In this document: in pieces, positions 26,758-35,815 of the stretch
How positions within the stretch are numbered: the stretch's first letter is position 1
Layout: each line of letters opens with the position of its first letter
Source of the DNA: Enterococcus sp. 9D6_DIV0238
GTDB taxonomy: Bacteria > Bacillota > Bacilli > Lactobacillales > Enterococcaceae
Reading direction: 5' to 3'
Assembly (NCBI RefSeq): GCF_002174455.2
Contig: NZ_CP147246.1
Location: forward strand, 3,415,001-3,479,000
DNA length: 64,000 nt
Position numbers and translations under genes: made by a program
The notes under the pieces: model-generated
Database searches by the model: none
Told to the model about the DNA's origin: nothing
The model's input: the letters and a program-made list of their open reading frames with translations, nothing else

Positions 26758-28767
26758 TTATGATCCAACTCCACCTATAAACACAAAGTACATTGAATGA
26801 GCCCCTAAATCATTTGTCGGTAAAAGATAGACACCCACTGAAAATTCATTGAGCTCTTCTGCAAGAAGGGCAGCATTATCTGTTGGATCATTCTTCCAAA
26901 AATCAAGGATCTCTTTCGCCATATCTTCGGCATGTCCTGAGGCAACAGGCTTACCTACATCAGTCATGTTTCCAATAGCTTGGACTGTTGGGTTATGTTT
27001 CGCCATGTCGATCCCAGTTTCCTGAATCACCGTCTTAAACGATCTACCATCTGGACGAAGGGGAGTAAACGACGTTGATAACTCTCTTGCTCGATTTCTG
27101 TTGCCTAATTGATAAAGAGCATCATGAGTCATTTCAGCTTTTCCGTTCTCTAATCGATATTGATTGATCAAGTAGGCTAGAACCAGTTCGATATTTTGTT
27201 CACCCGCAGTTTTCAAAGTCATCTGATAGGTGAAAGTGATGCTTTGGTCGGCACTCATATTCGTGATTGTTTGAGACGTATCCCCTTTGAGTGTACATTC
27301 ATCAAATTCAGGGGCAATAGCAGTATACGTTTCGCCTTCAGGAATTTCAATGATCTCAGGTAATCGAATCATGGTATTGTTATTGTAAACATAATTGATC
27401 GTAAGAGTATGCATAACTACTTCGTTTTTCTTATAGATAAATGTTGCTTGCTGATCATTTTCTGTAAAAGTTATTGTTTGGGAACTTGGCTCTTGAGCCG
27501 TATAACCTTTGATCGATGGTGCATTATATGTTTTGGTTGTGCCGATTGCTTGTGTGTCGCTAGTTGTAGTTTGAAGAACGTTGTCATCTGTATCTTTGTA
27601 ATTAAATGTGATTGTTGATTTTGCGCTCACCGTTACGGTTTGACTTTTTTTGATCCCGTTGTGAGACGTTGCTGTGATCGTTGTAGAACCTACCCCAACA
27701 GCTGTGATGTTGCCTAGCTGATCGATCGTCGCGATAGCAGGGTTGATGCTGCTGTATGTGATAGACTTATCTGTCGCATTTCTAGGGTAGACAAAAGCAG
27801 GTGCTGTCGTTTTTTCACCAACGATCAAGTTTGCTTTCGTGACGCTCATGTCGATTTCAGTAACAGGAATCGTTTCTTTTTCAACAAGCTTGATCTCAAT
27901 GGCTTCTAACTTTTTCTTTTGTCCAATACTGCCGGCTAGTTCAGCATTTTTCTTCCAACCTTGCCAGCCATAATCTTGTCCATGGACTCGATAATATACA
28001 TCATGCGTTTGCTTTAAATTCCCAGTTAATTCAATCTTAATGGCTTCTACGCGTTTTTTTTGTCCGGAAGTACCACCAAGGGCACCATCGCTTTTCCAAT
28101 TCTGCCAACCATAGTCCTGTCCGTGGACTTGATAGCTGATACCACCATCACCAGTTGTATTGATTTTTAATGCTTCCACACGTTTATTTTTTCCAGTTGT
28201 ACCAGCAGTGATACCATCACCCACTTGACTTTGCCAACCGTAGTCTTGACCATGAGCAGAGTAGTAAACCTGTGGAGTCTTAGCAACTAGACGAATTTCT
28301 ATTGCTTCTACCTTTTTCTTTTTGCCCGTTGTGCCAGCAAGCTCGCCATTTCGTTTCCATTCCTGCCAGCCATAATCTTGTCCATGAACTCGATAATAAA
28401 TATCATATTTATTTTTAAGATTACCAGTTAATTGAATTTTAAGAGCTTCGACTCTTTTTCCAGTACCTGTACTTCCACCTAGCTCGCCATCTTTTTTCCA
28501 GCTTTGCCAGCCATAGTCTTGTCCATGTAATTGGTATGTGATGCCGCCGTCACCAGTAACATTGAGTTTCATAGCTTCCAAACGCTTGTTTTTACCAGTT
28601 GAGCCAGCCATAGTTCCGTTAGATACTTGTTTTTGCCAACCATAGTCCTGTCCATGGACGGTATAAGTTACGTTGTCAATAGGTGCAGCGCTTACAGTAT
28701 CGATTGAGCATACTGTACTGATGATCATCACAAAACCAAAGAAAATCCCTAACATCTTCTTTTTCAT
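26758..28767 (-). CDS. Secreted ChW-repeat, Ig-like, MucBP-like and CAP-domain protein
   Basis: 669 residues. Signal peptide 1-27 (ending DTVSAA). Six ChW repeats of about 47 residues (~30-315), each with VHGQDYGWQ and a (K/R)xEAIKI strand, alternating between two sub-types. A Big_2 Ig-like domain (~318-385, ITAVGVGSTTITATS) and two MucBP-like beta modules (FNYKDTDDN; INYVYNNN) follow. The ~140-residue C-terminal CAP/SCP domain has LINQYRLENGK, HAEDMAKE and VGVYL. No LPxTG or transmembrane anchor, so it is probably released or wall-associated through ChW repeats, which are common in clostridial and enterococcal surface proteins. Role unknown; adhesion or wall interaction is inferred. Confidence 0.85.
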   Translation of the reverse strand: MKKKMLGIFFGFVMIISTVCSIDTVSAAPIDNVTYTVHGQDYGWQKQVSNGTMAGSTGKNKRLEAMKLNVTGDGGITYQLHGQDYGWQSWKKDGELGGSTGTGKRVEALKIQLTGNLKNKYDIYYRVHGQDYGWQEWKRNGELAGTTGKKKKVEAIEIRLVAKTPQVYYSAHGQDYGWQSQVGDGITAGTTGKNKRVEALKINTTGDGGISYQVHGQDYGWQNWKSDGALGGTSGQKKRVEAIKIELTGNLKQTHDVYYRVHGQDYGWQGWKKNAELAGSIGQKKKLEAIEIKLVEKETIPVTEIDMSVTKANLIVGEKTTAPAFVYPRNATDKSITYSSINPAIATIDQLGNITAVGVGSTTITATSHNGIKKSQTVTVSAKSTITFNYKDTDDNVLQTTTSDTQAIGTTKTYNAPSIKGYTAQEPSSQTITFTENDQQATFIYKKNEVVMHTLTINYVYNNNTMIRLPEIIEIPEGETYTAIAPEFDECTLKGDTSQTITNMSADQSITFTYQMTLKTAGEQNIELVLAYLINQYRLENGKAEMTHDALYQLGNRNRARELSTSFTPLRPDGRSFKTVIQETGIDMAKHNPTVQAIGNMTDVGKPVASGHAEDMAKEILDFWKNDPTDNAALLAEELNEFSVGVYLLPTNDLGAHSMYFVFIGGVGS
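27890..28680 (-). repeat. Six tandem ChW-coding repeats
   Basis: Each ~140-bp unit carries a TGGCAACCATAGTCTTGTCC-like core (as read on the + strand). Units alternate in two types (with and without a GDGG ITYQ-type insert), so three ~410-bp pairs appear to have been duplicated together. Confidence 0.8.
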
Positions 28768-29073
28768 AATTTCCTCCTTTTTTATACGAAACGATAGAAC
28801 AACATATTTACAATATTAATATATCATGAGAAAAGACGCTGGGAAAGTCATTTTTAACAAAAAAAATCCTGTTTTTTGATTATTTTCCTGAAGTTTATTT
28901 AATAAGAGATGTACTAAACATATAATTTTTATGAAATAAATAGATATAAGTATTTATTGCTCTACTTTTATGTAAAGAGTATACTTTTACTAGTTAAAAC
29001 GGTGAAGTCTAAAATGAAGTTGTTTTCACTATTTTGTTGTTTAGTGAGTTGATCATAAGAAGAGAGGGATTGG
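28768..29073. promoter_or_regulatory. Divergent region between the CAP gene and apbE
   Basis: About 305 bp, AT-rich, with promoters for both directions expected but no consensus pair I would defend. Contains TATAAGTATTT at 28945-28955, an 11-mer also found on the minus strand upstream of the flavin reductase pair (see findings). No gene seen. Confidence 0.4.
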
Positions 29074-30015
29074 GTGAGAGAAGAGAAATGTACGATCCAT
29101 TTAATGGGCACTGTGATTCAAATATGGGTACAGCATGAAAATCCTGAGGTGCTCTTAAAAGAGGCACAGAAAAGATTGATGGATTATGAAAAACGATTCA
29201 GCGCAAATGATGCAAGTTCTAATTTAATGAAGATCAATCAGCAAGCAGGGATTGCTCCAGTAAGAACAGATTTAGACTTATTTGAGCTGATAAAAATCGG
29301 AAAGCAACACAGCTTAGCCGAAAATAGCTTTTTGAACATTGCTATTGGTCCAATGGTTCAGGAATGGCGGATTGGTTTTTCCAATGCTGCTCATCCATCG
29401 GATAAAAGAATTGAAGCATTACTCTCTTTGATCGATCCCAAAAATATCGAATTGAATGAAGCTGAAACAACTGTCTTTCTTAAAAATTCCGGTATGGCGA
29501 TCGACCTTGGTGCTTTAGCTAAAGGCTATTTTGCGGATCAAATCATTCATTATTTTAAAAATGAAGGGGCAAAAGCAGCTTTTATTGATCTAGGAGGCAA
29601 TGTTCTGACATTTGGAGAATCACCTCATCATGAGGATGGATATTGGCGAATTGGACTTCAAAATCCATTTTTACCACGAGGAAATCATGCGGCAGTGCTC
29701 AAAATCAAAGATCAGTCAGTCGTGACTTCAGGAATTTATGAACGGAAATTTGAATGGCAAGGAAAAAATTATCATCATATCTTTAGCAGTGAAACAGGCT
29801 ATCCCATTGAAACGGATCTTGCTAGTTTAACGATCGTTTCAAAGCTATCACTGGATGGCGAAATTTGGACGACGCGTTTATATGGAAAAAAAGCAGCAGA
29901 AGTGATTGCTTTTCTTTCGCGGCAAAAAGAAATAGAAGGCTTAGTTATCACGACGGATGGCCGTATGGCACATACACAAGGATTAGCTGGAGCACTCGAA
30001 CACGTAATATCTTAG
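29074..30015 (+). CDS. apbE: FAD:protein FMN transferase, ApbE family (cytosolic)
   Basis: 313 residues, no signal peptide or lipobox. ApbE motifs: MGTVIQIWV at the N terminus, GAIALDLGALAKGYFAD-type segment (MAIDLGALAKGYFADQI), AFIDLGGNVLTFG, VTSGIYERKFEW and HHIFSSETGYP. It transfers FMN from FAD to Ser/Thr of an FMN_bind domain. The natural target is the reductase at 31952, which carries such a domain and also lacks an export signal, so both act in the cytosol. Starts at GTG after GAGAGGG. Near the C terminus the usual D-x-x-S-T metal/active segment reads DGEIWTT, a variant. Confidence 0.88.
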   Translation: MREEKCTIHLMGTVIQIWVQHENPEVLLKEAQKRLMDYEKRFSANDASSNLMKINQQAGIAPVRTDLDLFELIKIGKQHSLAENSFLNIAIGPMVQEWRIGFSNAAHPSDKRIEALLSLIDPKNIELNEAETTVFLKNSGMAIDLGALAKGYFADQIIHYFKNEGAKAAFIDLGGNVLTFGESPHHEDGYWRIGLQNPFLPRGNHAAVLKIKDQSVVTSGIYERKFEWQGKNYHHIFSSETGYPIETDLASLTIVSKLSLDGEIWTTRLYGKKAAEVIAFLSRQKEIEGLVITTDGRMAHTQGLAGALEHVIS

Positions 30016-30040
30016 ATGATGGATCGTTGATCTGTCATTC

Positions 30041-30140
30041 AAAAGACCAGATCATCACTCGTTAAGTATATTGACAATCAAATGTTAAAGCTTTCGTTTT
30101 AGCATTTAACTGTCAATATCTAGTTATGTTCTGGTCTTTT
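30041..30140. terminator. Nested palindrome / bidirectional terminator between apbE and lysR
   Basis: Outer arms AAAAGACCAGA (30041-30051) and TCTGGTCTTTT (30130-30140) enclose a second stem, ATATTGACA (30068-30076) with TGTCAATAT (30111-30119), itself continued by AAATG..TAAA pairing. It serves two converging genes and overlaps the last base of the regulator gene. Confidence 0.75.
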
Positions 30141-31075
30141 TATTTTGTCTTTAAATCGATAGCTAACTGATCTAAAAAGCAATCAACTAGTTCTTTTTCG
30201 ATCGGACGCATCGTTTTATCAGCGGAATGAGCGATGAAATAGTCTAGTGACAAGAGTTCTAAAGGCATAGAATAAATGTTATAAGTGCCATCTAATTTAG
30301 AAATACGGACACTTTCAGGTATAAAAGTCAACCCCACACTTTGTTTAGCTAGTTCTAAAATAGTAAAAATGTTATTGCTTTCTAAGAGGATCGTCGGCTT
30401 GATTTTGAATTTTTGTAATAAATAATCTATTTGGCGTCTGATTGCTGAGCCGCGTGTCGTTAAAATCAGCGGTTCTTGGAGTAACTGTTTGATCGAAAGT
30501 GTATTTGGTTTAAGTATGGTCTGATTTTTTTGATATAGCTTCGATGTTTTAGGAATGACTGCATAATACCCGTGTGGCCCTTTACTATAAACAGTAAGCT
30601 TTGGTGAAATCGACTCTGGATTTTGCCCTATAAAAAAATCAAGCTCCTTAGCAATAATTTTTTCTTCAGTTTGTTCGGGTACAGACTCGATGATCTGAAT
30701 GCTGATTTCAGGATGCTTTTTTAAGAAGTCGGGGAGAAACAAAGGCAATAGATAGGTCCCTAAACTGGATAAAACCCCAATTCGAATAACGGTCTGTTCT
30801 TGTGGAGCATAAGCTGAAATTTTTTTTCGAAAGCGGTCCTGCTCTGTTTCTAGCGATTGCAAATAGTGATAATAAACTTTTCCGGCTTCGGTCAACTGTA
30901 ACGGTGAAGCTTGTCGATTAATAATATCGATCTCTAATTCTAGTTCGACCTTTTTGATCGTTTGCGTAAGATAAGGCTGAGAAATGTACAGATCTTTAGC
31001 TGCTTTTGTATAGTTTCCATGTTTTAAGAGCATATCGAGATACTGCAGCATATTCGATGAATAAATAGAGGTCAT
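30140..31075 (-). CDS. LysR-family transcriptional regulator
   Basis: 311 residues. N-terminal winged HTH (YLDMLLKHGNYTKAAKDLYISQPYLTQTIKKVE) and a periplasmic-binding-like effector domain starting at about residue 90 (IRIGVLSSLGTYLLP). Divergent from the flavin reductase pair, the classic arrangement for a LysR regulator of its neighbours. Effector unknown; a dicarboxylic or tricarboxylic acid is plausible from the genes around it. Confidence 0.85.
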   Translation of the reverse strand: MTSIYSSNMLQYLDMLLKHGNYTKAAKDLYISQPYLTQTIKKVELELEIDIINRQASPLQLTEAGKVYYHYLQSLETEQDRFRKKISAYAPQEQTVIRIGVLSSLGTYLLPLFLPDFLKKHPEISIQIIESVPEQTEEKIIAKELDFFIGQNPESISPKLTVYSKGPHGYYAVIPKTSKLYQKNQTILKPNTLSIKQLLQEPLILTTRGSAIRRQIDYLLQKFKIKPTILLESNNIFTILELAKQSVGLTFIPESVRISKLDGTYNIYSMPLELLSLDYFIAHSADKTMRPIEKELVDCFLDQLAIDLKTK

Positions 31076-31328
31076 TTTTTACTCCTAGATTGTTTTCTTT
31101 TTATTATAACAAAATACTTATAGTTCGATAATTAAATAAATATTTCACAAATGCTTTTTTCTAATTTACACTGCTTATAGAAACAGAAATACACATAAAA
31201 AACAGTTTACTTACGGAATTCTCTTGGTTTTATACCGATTTTTATTTCATTTTGAAATGAATGACTTTTATTATTTATTTTTTTTGATTTTTATGTGCAA
31301 TGTTTCACAATAAGAAAGAAGGTATATT
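31076..31328. promoter_or_regulatory. lysR / flavin reductase divergent control region
   Basis: Contains AAATACTTATA at 31113-31123 (complement of the TATAAGTATTT motif) about 38 bp from the lysR start. A CRP/FNR-like palindrome, TGTGC-AATGTT-TCACA at 31294-31309, lies just upstream of the reductase ribosome site AAGAAGGT. An ATTTCA..TGAAAT dyad is found near 31245-31262. Assignments are by pattern only. Confidence 0.45.
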
Positions 31329-31955
31329 ATGAAATTTATTGGGATCGTAGGAACAAATTCCGCTCAATCAACAAACCGTAAATTAGTACAATTTATGCGT
31401 AATCATTTTTCAGAAACTGCTGAGATCGAGGTTTGTGAAATCGGTGATTTTCCAGCGTTTAATGAACCAAAGGATAAGGTTGCTCCAGAAGGAATTAGAG
31501 TATTATCAGAAAAAATCAACGAGGCAGATGGGGTGATCATCAGTACGCCAGAATATGATCATTCGATTCCTGCTGTATTAAAAAGTTTGATCGAATGGCT
31601 TTCGTATACAACAAGACCCTTGATCGATAAACCTGTGATGGTGGTCGGTGCCTCACATGGGTCACTCGGTTCTTCAAGAGCACAAGCTCATTTACGTCAA
31701 ATTTTAGATGCACCAGAGCTGAAAGCTAGAATCATGCCTGGTTCAGAGTTCTTACTAGGACATTCTCTAAAAGCTTTTGACGAAAATGGAGAGTTGATTT
31801 ATTCAGAAAAAGTGAAAGAATTAGACGAATGTTTTGAAGAATTTTGTTTATTCGTCTCAATTACCAATCAACTTGTCAAAGATCATCGCTTTAAAACGGA
31901 ACAAAATAGAAAATTTACATGGGAACAACTTGCTGATGGGGGAGAAAAAGCATGA
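31329..31955 (+). CDS. NAD(P)H-dependent FMN reductase family protein
   Basis: 208 residues. Flavodoxin-like fold of the NADPH-dependent FMN/azo reductase group: N-terminal [19 protein letters not shown] phosphate loop, [20 protein letters not shown], and [20 protein letters not shown]. It is clearly paralogous to the first ~185 residues of the next protein, so the two arose by duplication. The stop overlaps the next start (ATGA). Likely supplies or channels electrons from NAD(P)H to the reductase; direct evidence lacking. Confidence 0.85.
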   Translation: MKFIGIVGTNSAQSTNRKLVQFMRNHFSETAEIEVCEIGDFPAFNEPKDKVAPEGIRVLSEKINEADGVIISTPEYDHSIPAVLKSLIEWLSYTTRPLIDKPVMVVGASHGSLGSSRAQAHLRQILDAPELKARIMPGSEFLLGHSLKAFDENGELIYSEKVKELDECFEEFCLFVSITNQLVKDHRFKTEQNRKFTWEQLADGGEKA

Positions 31956-34378
31956 AATTTATCGGGATCGTAGGGACAAATGCACAAGAATCATATAATC
32001 GTCTACTTTTACAGTTTATGCAGAAACATTTCAGTCATAAAGCGGAGATTGAAATTTTAGAATTGACAAATGTACCAATGTTTAATGAAACAAATGACCA
32101 ATCAAATAGTGAGATCATTCAGGAATTCAACCGGAAAATTACGGAAGCAGATGGTGTCATCATTGCTACTCCAGAACATAACCATTCCATCCCTTCAGCC
32201 CTTAAAAGCATCCTTGAGTGGTTATCTTTCAATCTTCATCCATTTGACGGGAAGCCAGTGATGATCGTTGGAGCATCGTATGACGTGCAAGGTTCTTCTC
32301 GCGCACAGCTTCATTTACGTCAAATTTTAGATGCTCCAGGAGTCAATGCGACTGTCATGCCTGGCTATGAATTCTTGCTGGGGCGTGCGCATCAAGCGTT
32401 TGATGAGGAAGGAAATATCAAAGAGGAGCGTACGATCGATTTCTTGGAAAGCTGTTTCTGGCGTTTTATGCGCTTTACAGAAATTGCTAATTTATTGAAT
32501 GTTCCAGAAGATGTGACTTTTGAACCAGGAGATTATACGGTTACTGCGCCGGGACATAATGGTGATCTGCCGATGGTCGTTACGTTGACGACTGATCGAA
32601 TCGAGTCGATCGATATTGATACGACTGGAGAATCAGAAGGCATTGCAGATGTTGTGTTTACAAGGATTCCGACACAGATTTTGGAAGGACAGACATTGAA
32701 TGTCGATGTGCTTTCTGGTGCTTCTGTAACGAGTAATGGTGTGATCGATGGTGTGGCAAAAGCGGTGAAAATGGCTGGAGCAAACCCAGATGTTCTTAGA
32801 AAACGTCCAAAGGCACCAAGCACTGTAGCAGAAGATGCTGAATATACAACTGATGTAGTGGTCGTGGGTGCTGGTGGAGCTGGATTAGCTGCAGCAGCAA
32901 GTGTCCTTCAGGAAGGAAAGAAAGTCATCGTTGTCGAAAAATTTCCAGCAGTTGGTGGAAATACTGTTCGAACAGGAGGTCCGATGAATGCTGCTGACCC
33001 AGAATGGCAAAATACATTTGAGGCGATTTCAGGAGAAAGCCATACGCTGAGAGAAATGGCTGAGATCGATGAAGAGTCGATCGATCCAGAATATATAGAA
33101 GATTTCCGATTACTGAAACAACAAATCGACGCCTATCTAAATGAAAATAAAGGAAAAACAGGTTATTTATTCGATTCTGCAATTTTCCATCGGATGCAGA
33201 CCTATCTTGGAGGAAAACGGACAGACCAAGAAGGAAATGTGATTTATGGCCAGTATGATCTAGTAAAAATCCTTACAGATCAAGCCCTTGATTCCGTTAA
33301 ATGGTTAGAAGAGATCGGTGTTGAATTTGATGCAGAGGATGTGACTATGCCAGTTGGTGCATTGTGGCGCCGCGGACATAAGCCGTTGAAAAACGAAGGC
33401 TATGCATTTGTTTCAGCCCTTCAATCGTTTGTTGAAACTAATGGTGGAACAATTATTACAGATACAGCTGTAGATGAACTGATTATTGAGAATGGTAAGA
33501 TTACTGGAATCATTGGTTCAGGAGCTGGCGGTCAAAGCGTAACAGTTCATGCCGATGCTGTTGTGCTGGCTTCTGGAGGATTTGGGGCAAACACGAAAAT
33601 GCTGAAAGAGTACAACACTTATTGGACTGAAATCGATGATGATATCAAAACATCCAATTCCCCAGCTATTACAGGAGATGGTATTCTTTTAGGCCAAAGT
33701 GCTGGTGCAGATCTTGTTGGAATGGGTTTTTCTCAGATGATGCCAGTTTCTGATCCGGAAACGGGAGCTTTGTTTAGTGGATTGCAGGTACCGCCGCAAA
33801 ACTTTGTGATGGTCAATCAAAAAGGAAAACGTTTTGTGAACGAATATGGCAGTCGAGATGCCTTGACTCAAGCAGCGATCGATAATGGCGGACTGTTCTA
33901 CTTGATCGCAGATAATGAAATCAAAAAGACTGCATACAACACGACCCAAGAAAAAATCGATCGTCAGGTAGCGGTAGGAACCTTGTTCCGTTCTGACACA
34001 TTAGAAGGATTAGCTGAACAACTTGGCATGGATCCTGCTGTATTTGTAGAAACTATTGATAACTATAATCGTTATGTCGATCAAGGAAACGATCCAGAAT
34101 TTGGAAAAGATGTATTTGATCTAAAAGTAACAGTTGCGCCATTTTATGCTACACCAAGAAAACCTGCAGTACACCATACGATGGGTGGGCTAAAAATCGA
34201 CACTGAAACACATGTTTTAGATAAATCTGGAAAAATCATTCCGGGACTTTATGCTGCTGGAGAAGTAGCAGGAGGAATTCACGCAGGCAACCGATTGGGC
34301 GGAAATTCATTGACAGATATCTTTACATTTGGCCGAATTGCAGGAAAAACAGCATTAAAAGATACACAGACAGACTAA
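31952..34378 (+). CDS. Three-domain NAD(P)H-dependent flavin reductase (FMN reductase + FMN_bind + fumarate-reductase-like)
   Basis: 808 residues, no signal peptide. Residues 1-185: NAD(P)H:FMN reductase domain like its upstream neighbour. Residues ~192-272: FMN_bind domain with the ApbE target segment DVLSGASVT, where Ser258 is in the position of the flavinylated Thr/Ser. Residues ~300-808: FAD_binding_2 reductase domain ([48 protein letters not shown]). Family members pass electrons from NAD(P)H through covalent FMN and FAD to an enoate such as fumarate, acrylate or urocanate. The catalytic-acid SRD and the His and Arg of the fumarate-reductase site are kept. The usual HPT and VTEA substrate segments read MMPV and LFSG, so fumarate may not be the substrate. 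Confidence 0.88.
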   Translation: MKFIGIVGTNAQESYNRLLLQFMQKHFSHKAEIEILELTNVPMFNETNDQSNSEIIQEFNRKITEADGVIIATPEHNHSIPSALKSILEWLSFNLHPFDGKPVMIVGASYDVQGSSRAQLHLRQILDAPGVNATVMPGYEFLLGRAHQAFDEEGNIKEERTIDFLESCFWRFMRFTEIANLLNVPEDVTFEPGDYTVTAPGHNGDLPMVVTLTTDRIESIDIDTTGESEGIADVVFTRIPTQILEGQTLNVDVLSGASVTSNGVIDGVAKAVKMAGANPDVLRKRPKAPSTVAEDAEYTTDVVVVGAGGAGLAAAASVLQEGKKVIVVEKFPAVGGNTVRTGGPMNAADPEWQNTFEAISGESHTLREMAEIDEESIDPEYIEDFRLLKQQIDAYLNENKGKTGYLFDSAIFHRMQTYLGGKRTDQEGNVIYGQYDLVKILTDQALDSVKWLEEIGVEFDAEDVTMPVGALWRRGHKPLKNEGYAFVSALQSFVETNGGTIITDTAVDELIIENGKITGIIGSGAGGQSVTVHADAVVLASGGFGANTKMLKEYNTYWTEIDDDIKTSNSPAITGDGILLGQSAGADLVGMGFSQMMPVSDPETGALFSGLQVPPQNFVMVNQKGKRFVNEYGSRDALTQAAIDNGGLFYLIADNEIKKTAYNTTQEKIDRQVAVGTLFRSDTLEGLAEQLGMDPAVFVETIDNYNRYVDQGNDPEFGKDVFDLKVTVAPFYATPRKPAVHHTMGGLKIDTETHVLDKSGKIIPGLYAAGEVAGGIHAGNRLGGNSLTDIFTFGRIAGKTALKDTQTD

Positions 34379-34405
34379 CCTAATGAGAGATATGGAGGAG
34401 TAAAA

Positions 34406-35635
34406 ATGAATGCTAAAGTAAATCGATGGCAAGTGCTGATTGCTTCCACAGCTGTATTATTATGTACAGGTGCAGTCTATGCATTTAGTGTTTTTGCAGG
34501 TCCGTTAAGCGTTGAAAAAGGCTGGACGATGACTGAGATCATGCTTGCTTTTACGATAAATGCAGCGATAGGTCCGATTCCTATGATTTTTGGCGGATTT
34601 CTTACAGATAAAGGATTAGCCAAGTGGGCGATCGTTATTGGGGGCGTATTATTTGGATTAGGTTTCTTATTGACTGGTTTTGTGACAAGTACAGGAATGC
34701 TGTATTTGACTTACGGACTTATTGGCGGCTTTGGTCAAGGCTTAGCCTATTCTGGTTGTCTTAGTAATACGATCAAGCTATTTCCGGATAAAAAAGGTTT
34801 AGCTTCAGGGATTATTACGGCGGGAATGGGTGGAGCAGCGATCATAGCTGCTCCGATAGGTAACTATTTTATCGAAAACAACGATGTATTTTATGCATTT
34901 CGATCATTAGGGATTGCCTATATCATCGTTATCGTGATCGCCAGTTTTTTCATTAAGACGGCTCCCGCAAATTATGTACCGGAAGGCTTTACACCACCTG
35001 AAATGATGCGTGGTGGGAAAATGATCAATAAAAATTGGAAACAAATGCTGCGCTCTCCTTATTTTTATTTGATTTTCTTTATGTTATGCACTGGAGCGTT
35101 TTCTGGTTTAATGATCGCTTCAAATGCTTCTGTGATCGGGCAGCAGATGTTTGGCTTGAGTGCAGGAACTGCCGCTTTTTATGTAAGCTTATATTCATTG
35201 AGCAATTGTGCTGGCCGCGTTTTGTGGGGAACTGTCTCTGATAAATTAGGCCGAAATAAGACATTGAATATTATTTTGAGTGTGATCATTGCGGCGTTGA
35301 TCGTATTGACTGTCTTATCGAGTCAGCTAGGATTTGCTATTGGAATTATTGCATTAGGATTATGTTTTGGCGGTGTGATGGGTGTTTTTCCGCCGATTGT
35401 TATGGAAAATTATGGTCCCGTCAATCAAGGAGTCAATTACGGTATAGTATTTATTGGTTACTCTACAGCTGCTTTTTTTGCACCGAGAGTAGCAGTTAGT
35501 ATGGCTTCAGCTAGCGGCGGTAGCTTTACCAATGCGTTTTATGTTGCAATTGTTGTTGCTTGTATCGGACTAGTTTTGAACATTTGCTATAGTCAAATGA
35601 AAAAAGCTAAAGCAAAAGAGATAGTAGAAGCGTAA
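34406..35635 (+). CDS. MFS transporter, oxalate/formate antiporter (OFA) type
   Basis: 409 residues, twelve hydrophobic segments. N-terminal AVLLCTGAVYAFSVFAGPL and GGFGQGLAYSG resemble the OxlT/OFA family of organic-anion exchangers; the inter-domain GRVLWGTVSDKLGRNKTL is the MFS loop motif. Follows the reductase by 27 nt with GGAGG, so probably co-expressed. May exchange the reductase substrate for its product; substrate is inferred only from position. Confidence 0.83.
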   Translation: MNAKVNRWQVLIASTAVLLCTGAVYAFSVFAGPLSVEKGWTMTEIMLAFTINAAIGPIPMIFGGFLTDKGLAKWAIVIGGVLFGLGFLLTGFVTSTGMLYLTYGLIGGFGQGLAYSGCLSNTIKLFPDKKGLASGIITAGMGGAAIIAAPIGNYFIENNDVFYAFRSLGIAYIIVIVIASFFIKTAPANYVPEGFTPPEMMRGGKMINKNWKQMLRSPYFYLIFFMLCTGAFSGLMIASNASVIGQQMFGLSAGTAAFYVSLYSLSNCAGRVLWGTVSDKLGRNKTLNIILSVIIAALIVLTVLSSQLGFAIGIIALGLCFGGVMGVFPPIVMENYGPVNQGVNYGIVFIGYSTAAFFAPRVAVSMASASGGSFTNAFYVAIVVACIGLVLNICYSQMKKAKAKEIVEA

Positions 35636-35658
35636 ATAGATGATTTATTGTAAATAAC

Positions 35659-35703
35659 GACAGGCAGGTTTCTTAATTAAATGAAACTTGCCTGTTTTTT
35701 GAT
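35659..35703 (+). terminator. Terminator after the MFS gene
   Basis: ACAGGCAGGTTTC pairs with GAAACTTGCCTGT around a ~10-nt loop, followed by TTTTTTG. It separates the reductase/MFS unit from the prpF unit. Confidence 0.88.
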
Positions 35704-35721
35704 CGCTGATCTATCGGTAAC

Positions 35722-35792
35722 TGATAATAAGTATCACTGATGGTTATTATCAAAAACATTGATTGTACTTCGGATTCTTTCAAACATATAAT
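35722..35792 (+). promoter_or_regulatory. prpF promoter with upstream inverted repeat
   Basis: Promoter TTGTAC (35763-35768), 18 nt, TATAAT (35787-35792). Upstream lies a perfect inverted repeat TGATAATAA (35722-35730) and TTATTATCA (35744-35752) with a 13-nt spacer, centred about 26 bp before the -35. That position suits a LysR-type activator. Confidence 0.6.
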
Positions 35793-35815
35793 GATGTCAG
35801 ATAGGAGTGATAGTA

